A stretch of 64,000 nucleotides of DNA, from NCBI GenBank assembly GCA_035480615.1, contig DATIHO010000064.1, forward strand, positions 1 through 64,000, written 5' to 3'. Within the stretch, counting starts at the first letter, position 1. Each line of letters opens with the position of its first letter. The stretch comes from CAIPFQ01 sp035480615 (GTDB lineage Bacteria; Chlamydiota; Chlamydiia; Chlamydiales; SM23-39). The position numbers were made by a program, and so were the translations under genes. The notes beneath the pieces were generated by a model that was not told where the DNA came from, searched no databases, and worked only from the letters and a program-made list of their open reading frames with translations. Positions 24,659-32,682 of this stretch are shown here, one piece after another.

Positions 24659-25713
24659 ACGAAAAAGTTGAGAAACTGTTGGCTCGACTTCGAGAAGTGG
24701 AAGAGTTGCTTGGTTTGCCCCAAACTCTTTCCGATCAAAAATCTTATAAACAATTGACTCAAGAACATGCGGAACTATCCGAATTAAAGGAACTTTGGGA
24801 TGGTTTGCAATCAGCGAGGAAGCAACTTCAGGACAGCAAATCCATTTTAGAAACGGAGTCTGATCCCGAGATGCAGGAGATGCTTCGTGAAGAAATGATT
24901 CGTCTTGAATCAGAAATTGAAGCTGGCACCGCTGCCATTCAGAATCTTTTGGTTCCTCCGGATCCTCGCGATAGTCGGTCGATTGTTCTCGAGATTCGGG
25001 CGGGAACCGGAGGAGATGAAGCGGCTCTTTTTGTCGGCGATTGCGTCCGCATGTATCAATATTATGCTTCTCAAAAAGGGTGGAAATGCGAAGTATTATC
25101 TACTGCCCCCTCTGAATTGGGCGGATACAAGGAATATATTATGTCTCTTTCAGGAGCCAATGTATTTCGTTTGATGCAATACGAAGGAGGGACGCATCGG
25201 GTACAACGCGTACCTGCCACAGAAACACAAGGTCGCGTCCATACCTCTGCCATTACAGTAGCTGTTCTCATCGAACCCGATGAAACAGAAAAAATTCATG
25301 TTGATGAAAGAGATCTTCAAATAGATACCTATCGGGCTTCCGGCGCCGGTGGGCAACATGTCAATCGGACCGATTCTGCTGTCAGGCTTACGCACATCCC
25401 TACCGGAACTGTCGTTGCCTGTCAAGAAGAGAGAAGCCAGCATAAAAATAAAGAAAAAGCGTTAAAGCTTCTTACATTTAGAATTGCGGAAGAAGAGCGT
25501 CGAAAGGCTGCGGCGGCAATGTCCGCTTCCCGGTCAAGCCAAGTGGGTAGCGGCGATCGCTCCGAAAGAATCCGAACTTATAATTTCCCTCAAAATCGGG
25601 TGACGGATCATCGCATTGGTGTGACTTTGTATCATTTGGATCGGGTCATGGAAGGAGATCTTGATGAGTTGGCGATTCCTTTAGTGAATTATTTTTATCA
25701 AGAAAAATTTTGA
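24655..25713 (+). CDS. prfA: Peptide chain release factor 1
   Basis: Recognises UAA/UAG and triggers peptide release. The 352 residues start at GTG 24655, which overlaps the rpmE stop. The GGQ loop is in ASGAGGQHVNRTDSAVR and the class I context LEIRAGTGGDEAALF is present. It overlaps prmC, which methylates this GGQ glutamine, by one base (stop TGA 25711-25713 shares its A with the prmC ATG). Confidence 0.97.
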   Translation: MNEKVEKLLARLREVEELLGLPQTLSDQKSYKQLTQEHAELSELKELWDGLQSARKQLQDSKSILETESDPEMQEMLREEMIRLESEIEAGTAAIQNLLVPPDPRDSRSIVLEIRAGTGGDEAALFVGDCVRMYQYYASQKGWKCEVLSTAPSELGGYKEYIMSLSGANVFRLMQYEGGTHRVQRVPATETQGRVHTSAITVAVLIEPDETEKIHVDERDLQIDTYRASGAGGQHVNRTDSAVRLTHIPTGTVVACQEERSQHKNKEKALKLLTFRIAEEERRKAAAAMSASRSSQVGSGDRSERIRTYNFPQNRVTDHRIGVTLYHLDRVMEGDLDELAIPLVNYFYQEKF

Positions 25714-26546
25714 TGAAAAGCGTTTCGAAAATGCTCCAAGCTTCGATTGCCTGTCTTCAGGATAAAAAATTGGATCGGCCGCGCCGGTTGGCAGAAGAGC
25801 TTTTGGCGCATTCGCTGAACATCAAACGGACTGATCTGTATCTTCAGCTGGAACGTGTGATTATAGGCGATGAACTACAGCAAATCCGGTCCGGCCTGCA
25901 GCGGCTTGTCGCTGGAGAGCCCATCGAATATGTTTTAGGAGAGATCGATTTTTATGGGTGCAGGATCAAAGTCGATCAAAGAGCTCTCATTCCAAGGCTT
26001 GAAACGGAAGTTCTTGTAGATTTTATGATCCCACGGATCAAAAAGATCTCATCCGCCTGGGACCTTTGCTGTGGCTCCGGCTGCATTGGGATTGCTTTAA
26101 AAAAGAAAATGCCAGATGTGAATGTCGTTCTTTCCGATTTGTCTCAAGAGGCATTGGCTCTTGCTAAAGAAAATGCTTTGTTGAATCGCGTCGATGTGCA
26201 ATGTGTAGAGGGAGATCTTCTGGCCCCGTTTGTTGGGATGAAAACAGATCTCATGATCGCAAACCCTCCCTATCTTTCTTTGCAGGAATATTTTTCCCTG
26301 GATCCATCTGTGCGCGATTTTGAACCAAAAATGGCTTTAGTCGGGGGGAGACAAGGAACTGAAATCTATGAGCGATTGGCAGAAGAAATGCCCCTGTTTT
26401 TAAACCCTGGAGCGCAGGTATTTTTGGAAATTGGATCCACGCAGAAAGAGGAAATGCAAAAAATTTTTTCATCTAAAATTTGGAAAAGCGAATGCATTTC
26501 CGATTGGTCGGGAAAAGACCGATGTTTTTTTCTTGAAATACAATAA
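25713..26546 (+). CDS. prmC: Release factor glutamine methyltransferase
   Basis: Methylates the GGQ glutamine of release factors. The 277 residues show the helical N-terminal recognition domain (1-80), the SAM loop WDLCCGSGCIGIALK and the catalytic NPPY in MIANPPYLS. The start is ATG 25713 inside the prfA stop. The prfA-prmC pairing is conserved and functional. Confidence 0.95.
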   Translation: MKSVSKMLQASIACLQDKKLDRPRRLAEELLAHSLNIKRTDLYLQLERVIIGDELQQIRSGLQRLVAGEPIEYVLGEIDFYGCRIKVDQRALIPRLETEVLVDFMIPRIKKISSAWDLCCGSGCIGIALKKKMPDVNVVLSDLSQEALALAKENALLNRVDVQCVEGDLLAPFVGMKTDLMIANPPYLSLQEYFSLDPSVRDFEPKMALVGGRQGTEIYERLAEEMPLFLNPGAQVFLEIGSTQKEEMQKIFSSKIWKSECISDWSGKDRCFFLEIQ

Positions 26547-26572
26547 CTTCCCCCAGTATACTGATTCCTAAT

Positions 26573-27904
26573 ATGTTTGGAACTCTCACAGAAAAACTGC
26601 AAACTCTTTTTTCGAGTCTCTCAGGAAAAAAAATCCTGTCTGAAGAGAATATTGCAGACGCGGTCCGCCAGGTTCGGCTTGCGCTTTTGGATGCTGATGT
26701 CAATTACACTGTAGTCAGTACATTTATCAGTCGGGTGAAGGCAAAAGCGATTGGAGATGCAGTGATCAAATCGGTGACGCCGTCCCAGCAATTTGTCAAG
26801 ATTGTTCATGACGAGCTTATAGCTCTTATGGGAAGCGATGAGGCGGCATTGGATTTGAATGGGAAGCTTTCCGTGATCATGGTTTGTGGGTTGCAGGGTT
26901 CAGGAAAGACCACCTCTTGCGCCAAACTGGCTGCTTTTATTTGCAAGACTGAAAAACGGAAAAAGATTTTACTGGCCGCTTGTGATTTGCAGCGTCCGGC
27001 GGCCATCGATCAGTTAAGAAAATTGGGATCAGAGATTGGCATTGCCGTTTTTTCTCAGGAAGGGGAAAAAGATCCTGTCAGAGTTGCTAAAAGCGCTTAT
27101 GAAAAAGCACAATCAGATCACTACGATGTTTTGATTGTCGATACAGCAGGGCGTCTTCACATAGATGAAGAGCTGATGAAAGAGCTGGAGAGAGTCAAAT
27201 CGGTGCTCGCGCCGCGCGAGGTGCTCTTTGTTGCAAGTGCCGCGACAGGCCAAGACGCCGCCCGGACAGCGGCTGAATTTGATAAACGGGTGCAATGCAC
27301 TGGTTCTATTTTAACGATGCTTGATGGAAGCGCTCGCGCAGGGGCTGCCATTTCCATTCGCGAGGTGACTAAAAAACCTTTGAAATTTGAAGGGATCGGC
27401 GAAAAAATCGATGATTTGCAAATTTTTAACCCTCGCTCGATGGCAGACCGAATTCTCGGAATGGGCGATGTGATCAATCTCGTCAAAAAAGCGAAAGAGC
27501 ACATTGATGAAAAAGAGAGTGCAGAACTTGAGCAAAAGATCCGCAAGGCGAGTTTTACATATGAGGACTATCTTAAGCAAATGAGGATGGTCAAGAAAAT
27601 GGGTTCTTTCAAAAGTATTCTTAAAATGATGCCCGGTCTTGGCACATTAGGCGATCTCGATTTTTCAAACAAGGAATTTGAAAAAACGGAGGCGATTATC
27701 CTCTCTATGACGCCTCGGGAAAGGCAAGAGAAAGATGCGCTCGAATTTTCTCGACGAAAACGGGTGGCGAAAGGGAGCGGCGTCGATATCGAAGATGTGA
27801 ATCGCCTGATCAAAGGATTTAAAAGAATCAAACAACTTTTTAAAAATATGCCGGACCTCAAAGGTCTGAAAACACAGTTGGAAGGAAAAAAGAAATGGCA
27901 TTAG
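26573..27904 (+). CDS. ffh: Signal recognition particle GTPase (Ffh)
   Basis: Binds signal sequences and SRP RNA and hands ribosomes to FtsY. The 443 residues have the N, G and M domains: P-loop GLQGSGKTTSCAK, G3 DTAGRLHID, and M domain with the RNA-binding region DVNRLIKGFKRIKQL. The G4 motif, normally TKLDG, reads TMLDG (about residue 247), so the guanine-specificity lysine is Met. The M domain is a little short in methionine at its end (KNMPDLKG). It overlaps rpsP by 10 bp. Confidence 0.95.
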   Translation: MFGTLTEKLQTLFSSLSGKKILSEENIADAVRQVRLALLDADVNYTVVSTFISRVKAKAIGDAVIKSVTPSQQFVKIVHDELIALMGSDEAALDLNGKLSVIMVCGLQGSGKTTSCAKLAAFICKTEKRKKILLAACDLQRPAAIDQLRKLGSEIGIAVFSQEGEKDPVRVAKSAYEKAQSDHYDVLIVDTAGRLHIDEELMKELERVKSVLAPREVLFVASAATGQDAARTAAEFDKRVQCTGSILTMLDGSARAGAAISIREVTKKPLKFEGIGEKIDDLQIFNPRSMADRILGMGDVINLVKKAKEHIDEKESAELEQKIRKASFTYEDYLKQMRMVKKMGSFKSILKMMPGLGTLGDLDFSNKEFEKTEAIILSMTPRERQEKDALEFSRRKRVAKGSGVDIEDVNRLIKGFKRIKQLFKNMPDLKGLKTQLEGKKKWH

Positions 27905-28218
27905 TTATCCGTATGAGACAGCAAGGCGCAAAAAACCGCCAGCGTTTCCGCATTGTCGTTACCGAATCCCGCAATCCAAGGGATGGTAAATATTTAGAAA
28001 AATTAGGTTGGTATAATCCATTTGCCCCAAACGAAAAAAATCATTTCATCGATGTGGCTCGTCTCCAATATTGGATGGATAATGGCGCGCAAATTAGCGA
28101 CACCGTTCGTTCTCTTGTGAAGGTCAAGTCTCCTGAAGTTGTTCAGCGAATCACTGAGAAACAAGTGGCAAAAAAGGAGAAAGCGAGAGTCAAACGCAAG
28201 AAGCAGTTGCAAACTTAA
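27895..28218 (+). CDS. rpsP: Ribosomal protein S16
   Basis: Small-subunit assembly protein. The 107 residues begin MALVIRMRQQGAKNRQRFRI and include the PRDGKYLEKLGWYNP signature, with a basic tail. It overlaps the end of ffh by 10 bp and precedes trmD by 19 bp, as in many bacteria and in Chlamydia. Confidence 0.95.
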   Translation: MALVIRMRQQGAKNRQRFRIVVTESRNPRDGKYLEKLGWYNPFAPNEKNHFIDVARLQYWMDNGAQISDTVRSLVKVKSPEVVQRITEKQVAKKEKARVKRKKQLQT

Positions 28219-28237
28219 GATTTCGTCGAAAATAGTC

Positions 28238-28918
28238 ATGAAGATTGATATCCTTTCTCTTTTCCCCGAATATTTTCGCGGCCCTTTTGATGTGAGTATG
28301 TTGAAGCGAGCTCAAGAAAAAGGCCTCATTGAGATTCGGCATACCAACATTAGAGAGTTTGCAGAGAACAAGCATAAAAGGGTCGATGACCGTCCTTTTG
28401 GCGGAGGCCCAGGCATGGTGATGCAGCCGGGTCCAGTAGTGCAGGCGATTCGCAGCGTAAAAAAACACGATTCGTTTGTGGTTTATTTATCTCCGCAAGC
28501 AGCAGTATTGAACGCAGCAAAATGCGAGAAGTTAGCATTAGAAAAACATCTTATTCTCCTGTGTGGACATTATGAAGGAATCGATGAAAGGGCGATCGAG
28601 ATTGCGGTCGATGAGGAGATTAGCATTGGCGATTATGTACTGACAAATGGCTGCGCTGCCGCGATCATTTTGGTAGATGCTGTGTCCCGTTTCATCCCAG
28701 GCGTCATCGGCCATCCCGACGCCGTGCGCGACGATTCCTTTCAAGATGGGATATTTGGACCCCCTTCTTACACGAGGCCGGAAGTATTTGAAGGATATGA
28801 AGTACCCAGGATTTTGCGTGAAGGAAACCACGCTGAAATCGAAAGGTGGAGAAAAAAAGAAGCTTTAAAAAAAACAAGCCAAATACGGCTGGAATTAATA
28901 AAAGGAGACAAAACATGA
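28238..28918 (+). CDS. trmD: tRNA (guanine-N1)-methyltransferase
   Basis: Methylates G37 of tRNAs to prevent frameshifting. ATG 28238 starts MKIDILSLFPEYF; the longer open frame before it shadows rpsP. The SPOUT knot is visible in DDRPFGGGPGMVMQP, LLCGHYEGIDERAI and EISIGDYVLTNG. The 226 residues are normal. The stop overlaps the rplS ATG (ATGA). Confidence 0.96.
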   Translation: MKIDILSLFPEYFRGPFDVSMLKRAQEKGLIEIRHTNIREFAENKHKRVDDRPFGGGPGMVMQPGPVVQAIRSVKKHDSFVVYLSPQAAVLNAAKCEKLALEKHLILLCGHYEGIDERAIEIAVDEEISIGDYVLTNGCAAAIILVDAVSRFIPGVIGHPDAVRDDSFQDGIFGPPSYTRPEVFEGYEVPRILREGNHAEIERWRKKEALKKTSQIRLELIKGDKT

Positions 28919-29349
28919 GCCGAGAACCTGCGATTGAAGAAATTGAAACTTACTATATGAAAAAAGACATTCCCGTTTTTCATATTGGGGATACGATCCG
29001 AGTTAATACTCGAATTATTGAAGGGGACAAAGAGCGAATCCAGGCTTTTACGGGTACTGTGATTGCCAGAAAAGGGACTGGCTTGTCTGAAACATTTACT
29101 GTATATCGAACTGCTTACGGATCGAGTATGGATAGGGTTTTCCTGATCCATAGCCCTCGGATTGCAGGGATTGAAGTAGTCCGTTCGGGTAAAGTGCGCC
29201 GCGCGAAACTCTATTACTTACGTGGGAAAACCGGAAAAGCGACGAAAATCCGCGAACAATTCGGAGCTGTCCCAACAGCCACCGAGACCGTTTCAGAATC
29301 TACAGAGTCAAGTACAGAGCCGAGTGCAGAATCCACAGAGTCGAGGTAA
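28915..29349 (+). CDS. rplS: Ribosomal protein L19
   Basis: Bridges the ribosomal subunits. ATG 28915 follows AAAGGAGACA, a strong ribosome site, and overlaps the trmD stop. The 144 residues have the L19 core (FHIGDTIRVNTRIIEGDKER; IQAFTGTVIARKG; SPRIAGIEVVRSGKVRRAKL) and a Ser/Thr/Glu-rich tail of about 25 residues built from an ES-T repeat. The tail is longer than usual. Confidence 0.95.
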   Translation: MSREPAIEEIETYYMKKDIPVFHIGDTIRVNTRIIEGDKERIQAFTGTVIARKGTGLSETFTVYRTAYGSSMDRVFLIHSPRIAGIEVVRSGKVRRAKLYYLRGKTGKATKIREQFGAVPTATETVSESTESSTEPSAESTESR

Positions 29350-29387
29350 AAATTTTTTCCAACGCAGAGCTTGCTCGCTTACAGAAG

Positions 29388-29990
29388 ATGGCTGTTTTAG
29401 AAAAACGGTTGCTAGGCGATGGGTTTGTGCGCATCGCAGGAATTGATGAAGCGGGCAGGGGTTCTCTTGCAGGTCCGGTTGTGGCTGCAGCATGCATTCT
29501 GCCGCAAAACACTTATTTTGAACATTTAAACGATAGCAAACAACTCACGCCCGCCATTCGGGAAATTCTTTATGAAAAAATCACATCCCATCCTGGAATC
29601 TGCTTTGCAATCGGCATGAGCGATGCCGAGACCATTGATCGCGTCAATATTTTGCAAGCAACATTCCTTGCAATGAAAGCGGCTATTGAAAAACTCGATC
29701 CGTCTCCTGATTTTCTTTTGGTTGATGGTTCTCAAGTCCCCGCGTATGACAAGATTCCAATGCGTGCAGTCATCAAAGGGGATTCTACCTCCATTTCTAT
29801 TGCAGCGGCATCTATTATTGCTAAAGTGACAAGAGACTGGATGATGATAAAAGAGTATGATTTAAAATGGCCTCAATATGGATTTAAAAAACACAAAGGA
29901 TATCCCACGCCGCAGCATTTCGAAGCGATTGACAAGTCAGGGCCTTGTCCTCTGCATCGTATATCTTTCCATCCATTTTCAGCGCTGTGA
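29388..29990 (+). CDS. rnhB: Ribonuclease HII
   Basis: Removes RNA from RNA-DNA hybrids and single ribonucleotides. The 200 residues contain the first catalytic pair in IAGIDEAGRGSLAGPVVAAA and the later carboxylates in LLVDG and the KVTRDWMM region. Last gene of the operon that begins at rpmE. Its stop codon is followed directly by a family 3 palindromic repeat (29991-30020). Confidence 0.95.
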   Translation: MAVLEKRLLGDGFVRIAGIDEAGRGSLAGPVVAAACILPQNTYFEHLNDSKQLTPAIREILYEKITSHPGICFAIGMSDAETIDRVNILQATFLAMKAAIEKLDPSPDFLLVDGSQVPAYDKIPMRAVIKGDSTSISIAAASIIAKVTRDWMMIKEYDLKWPQYGFKKHKGYPTPQHFEAIDKSGPCPLHRISFHPFSAL

Positions 29991-30825
29991 ACCCGCCCAA
30001 AGGCCAACTTTTGAATCACTAAAAAAAATCGAGTATCATTTTTCTTCAGATCCGATCGATGTAGTCATTTTGTCAGCTCCAAAAGATCTCTGCACTCTCG
30101 AATATTGCATTGCTGCGATCAAAAAATATGGGAAACATTTGAGAAGGTTTATTGTTGTATCGAAACAGCCCATGAGTCAAATGGCGGAGTGGTTTAGCGA
30201 AGAGAATTTCCCTTTTTCAAAAAATGAAATCGCCCTCGAAATTTTTCAGGGACAACAAGATGAAGCGGAGGCATTCCTTGCTGCCCCGAATACAAGAATC
30301 AATTGGATTTTTCAACAGCTTTTGAAATTCTACGCTCCCTTTGTGATACCCGGACTGTCTCCGAATGTCTTGATTTTGGATTCCGATGTCATTTTTTTAA
30401 AAAAGGTTCGTTTTATTTCAGAAAAAGGGGAGCCTTTTTTTATTCCCGGAAAGGAGAGGCATCCCCCTTATTTTGAACATGCCGCAAGGCTGCTTCCGGG
30501 TCTTTACAGAGTAAAACCGACCCTTTCCGGCGTTGCTCATCACATGCTATTTCAAAAATGCGTTTTAGAGGACCTTTTTTCTCTCATCGAACAGCGGCAT
30601 CAAACGGATGTTTGGCGGGCGATTTGCCGCTGTATTGATAGAAAAGAAATTTACGGCTCCTGCATGTCAGAATATGAAATCTATTTCAATTTCATCCAGT
30701 TGCGCTCATCCAGATTCAAGGTTCAAATCTCTAAATGGAAGGAAATCGGCAGCTTGGATCTTCTTGAGCATTATCGAAAAATGGATTATGCATTTATCGC
30801 TTGTCCTCATTGGCTTAGAGGCTAA
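29929..30825 (+). CDS. DUF6492-like glycosyltransferase, start uncertain
   Basis: The body from about 30024 is a conserved-looking GT-A-type protein: PIDVVILSAPKDL, then FYAPFVIPGLSPNVLILDSD (a DxD motif, LDSDV) and RGYEIYFNF-like SEYEIYFNFIQLR further on. This fits the DUF6492/capsule glycosyltransferase group that builds surface sugars. The N-terminus is abnormal. In frame before KKIEYHFSSD there is no ATG, only sequence of a palindromic repeat and the overlapping end of rnhB; possible starts are TTG 29929, ATG 29878 or an internal codon. The native start may have been replaced by the repeat. It is the only gene between rnhB and the AspRS fusion. Confidence 0.6.
   Translation: MTSQGLVLCIVYLSIHFQRCEPAQRPTFESLKKIEYHFSSDPIDVVILSAPKDLCTLEYCIAAIKKYGKHLRRFIVVSKQPMSQMAEWFSEENFPFSKNEIALEIFQGQQDEAEAFLAAPNTRINWIFQQLLKFYAPFVIPGLSPNVLILDSDVIFLKKVRFISEKGEPFFIPGKERHPPYFEHAARLLPGLYRVKPTLSGVAHHMLFQKCVLEDLFSLIEQRHQTDVWRAICRCIDRKEIYGSCMSEYEIYFNFIQLRSSRFKVQISKWKEIGSLDLLEHYRKMDYAFIACPHWLRG
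29990..30020. repeat. Family 3 repeat between rnhB and the glycosyltransferase
   Basis: CCCAAAGGCCAACTTTTGAATCACT repeats the unit found at 43848-43884, 45176-45216 and 53496-53526. It begins at the rnhB stop and ends at the point where the glycosyltransferase homology begins. Confidence 0.7.
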
Positions 30826-30867
30826 AGTTTAGGGCAGCTTCTTAGAGGCTGTTAACGATCTCTCACC

Positions 30868-32667
30868 TTATATTGAAAATTTACCCATTCTTGCATCTGC
30901 TAAATCGATCAGATCTTTTGAATCCATAATGATTGATTCTGTAGCAAGACCGCAATTGAACGCAGCTTGAGGTCGCGACGCCACCTGCTCGTCGAAATAA
31001 TTATCGAGATTGAGCAGATTGCCAAAAGGCGGTACGCCGCCAATAATGAGTCCGAATCGTTCCTCAATATTTGATGGATCTTCAAATTCACATTTTTCTC
31101 CAACCGCCTCTGAAGCCGCTTTCATATTCAGTTTCAAGTGAGCCGGAATGTTGAATTGAACATTTTTTTTCGAGTGTTTTCCGCGTAAAATGAGCGCTTT
31201 GATTCCTTCTTCTATTACAGTTCCTCGTATTCGGGCAGAATCTTCCGATGTAGGAGTCGGCTCATGAATAGTATGTTTAAATACTATATTTTTTGAGCGG
31301 CAGCGTCGGATGATCTCATTGCGAATGTTTTCTCCGCCAAAAAAAATATGCGCTTTAATTCGGTTTCCGGCGATTCGTTTCGTATCTGATGGGAAAAGAG
31401 AAGCTTCGCGAATGTTTTTGAGTTTAAGCAGGGTCATTGTAAGCCGCTCCAAACCCATGCCAAACCCTCCATGAGGAGGCATCCCATACTTAAAAATGCT
31501 CAGATAATCTTCGAAATTCAAGGGGTTCATCTCTTTTGCGCGAATTCCTTCAATCATGGAATCATAAGTATGGCGTCTTTGTCCGCCCGATGTAATTTCA
31601 GTCCCGGCGCAAAGCAGATCAAAAGTATTGGTTAACAATGGATTGTTTTCATTCGGGTAAGCATAAAAAGGCCGTTTTGATGTATGCCAATCAATCACAA
31701 AGACAAATTCTGTCCCTGCTTGTTCTAAACTCCAGGCGCAAAGTTCTCTTTCGGCCGCGGGGCTTAAATCTGGCTCATCTCTTTCGTCAATTCCGGTCCT
31801 TTCAAAATAGAGCTGCTGCGCTTCTTTGAAAGTAAGGCGAGGGAAAGCGATATCGATTGGCGCTTTCACAATCGATCCTTTGAGCGCTTCGATCTCCGAT
31901 TTGCAGTGATGATGAAGATATTGCAAGATGAATTTGATGCACTCTTCCTGAATATCGAGAATTTCATGCCAATGACTAAAAAAACCAATTTCAAATTCGA
32001 GTTGTTTTCCTTCAGAAAGATGACGAGAGGTTTGCGAAGGTTCGGCGCGAAAAAAGGGCATGATAGCGAAGGCCCGTTCGTTAACGCCTACCATGATTTG
32101 CTTATACAGTTGGCTACTTTGAGCAAGGGTTGCCGTATATCCGAAATAATCCACATTAAAAAATTCGGCTCCACCTTCCGACGAGGCGCCGATGATATTC
32201 GGGGCAAAATATTCGCTGGCTTGCACCGTATCGTGCATATAAAGCCGATAAGCATGGGCGATTTCAGCTTGAATTTTAAAAATCGCCTGGATTTGGCAGT
32301 TTCTTAACGCAATTGGTCTGTGATCCAAAAGGAATTCAAGGTCATTGTGGAGCTCCGGCTTATAGTATTCAATTGGAGGAGGATCCAGAATCGGATTTTC
32401 TACGGTAATTCGAGGTTCGATCAGCTCCACTTTAAACGTAGACCCGGAAGGCGCCGCTTTTCCCTCAATCGATAAAATAGATCCAGGATTTAGATGAGAA
32501 ACTTTTGTAAGCTCCTCTTTATTTTCGATGACTACCTGCGTCAATCCACTTCGATCTCTTATTAGAAGAAAAGAAATTTTTCCAAGTGATCGAAGGTTAT
32601 TGAACCATCCTCGTACACACACCTTTTGTCCGATGCAATTTGGCAGTTCGCGTGCTAAAATACGCAT
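30868..32667 (-). CDS. Archaeal-type aspartyl-tRNA synthetase fused to a YbaK-like deacylase domain
   Basis: Residues 1-440 are a class II synthetase of the archaeal/eukaryotic AspRS type: OB-fold GWFNNLRSLGKISFLLIRDR, motif 2 FRAEPSQTSRHLSEGKQLEF, and motif 3 GFGMGLERLTMTLLKLKN followed by REASLFPSD. The bacterial AspRS GAD insertion is absent. Residues of about 445-599 form a YbaK/ProX-like trans-editing domain (EEGIKALILRGKHSKKN; GGVPPFGNLLNLDNYFDE; CGLATESIIMDSKDLIDL). Archaeal-type AspRS can charge both tRNA-Asp and tRNA-Asn, so this may serve the GatCAB route to Asn-tRNA; the appended domain would hydrolyse mischarged tRNA. Start ATG 32667. Whether a bacterial AspRS also exists lies outside the window. 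Confidence 0.85.
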   Translation of the reverse strand: MRILARELPNCIGQKVCVRGWFNNLRSLGKISFLLIRDRSGLTQVVIENKEELTKVSHLNPGSILSIEGKAAPSGSTFKVELIEPRITVENPILDPPPIEYYKPELHNDLEFLLDHRPIALRNCQIQAIFKIQAEIAHAYRLYMHDTVQASEYFAPNIIGASSEGGAEFFNVDYFGYTATLAQSSQLYKQIMVGVNERAFAIMPFFRAEPSQTSRHLSEGKQLEFEIGFFSHWHEILDIQEECIKFILQYLHHHCKSEIEALKGSIVKAPIDIAFPRLTFKEAQQLYFERTGIDERDEPDLSPAAERELCAWSLEQAGTEFVFVIDWHTSKRPFYAYPNENNPLLTNTFDLLCAGTEITSGGQRRHTYDSMIEGIRAKEMNPLNFEDYLSIFKYGMPPHGGFGMGLERLTMTLLKLKNIREASLFPSDTKRIAGNRIKAHIFFGGENIRNEIIRRCRSKNIVFKHTIHEPTPTSEDSARIRGTVIEEGIKALILRGKHSKKNVQFNIPAHLKLNMKAASEAVGEKCEFEDPSNIEERFGLIIGGVPPFGNLLNLDNYFDEQVASRPQAAFNCGLATESIIMDSKDLIDLADARMGKFSI

Positions 32668-32682
32668 CAAAACAACACCCTC

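Noticed and set aside
28139..28237. Longer N-terminus of trmD
   Set aside because: It overlaps rpsP in another frame; MKIDILSLFPEYF is the conserved TrmD start.
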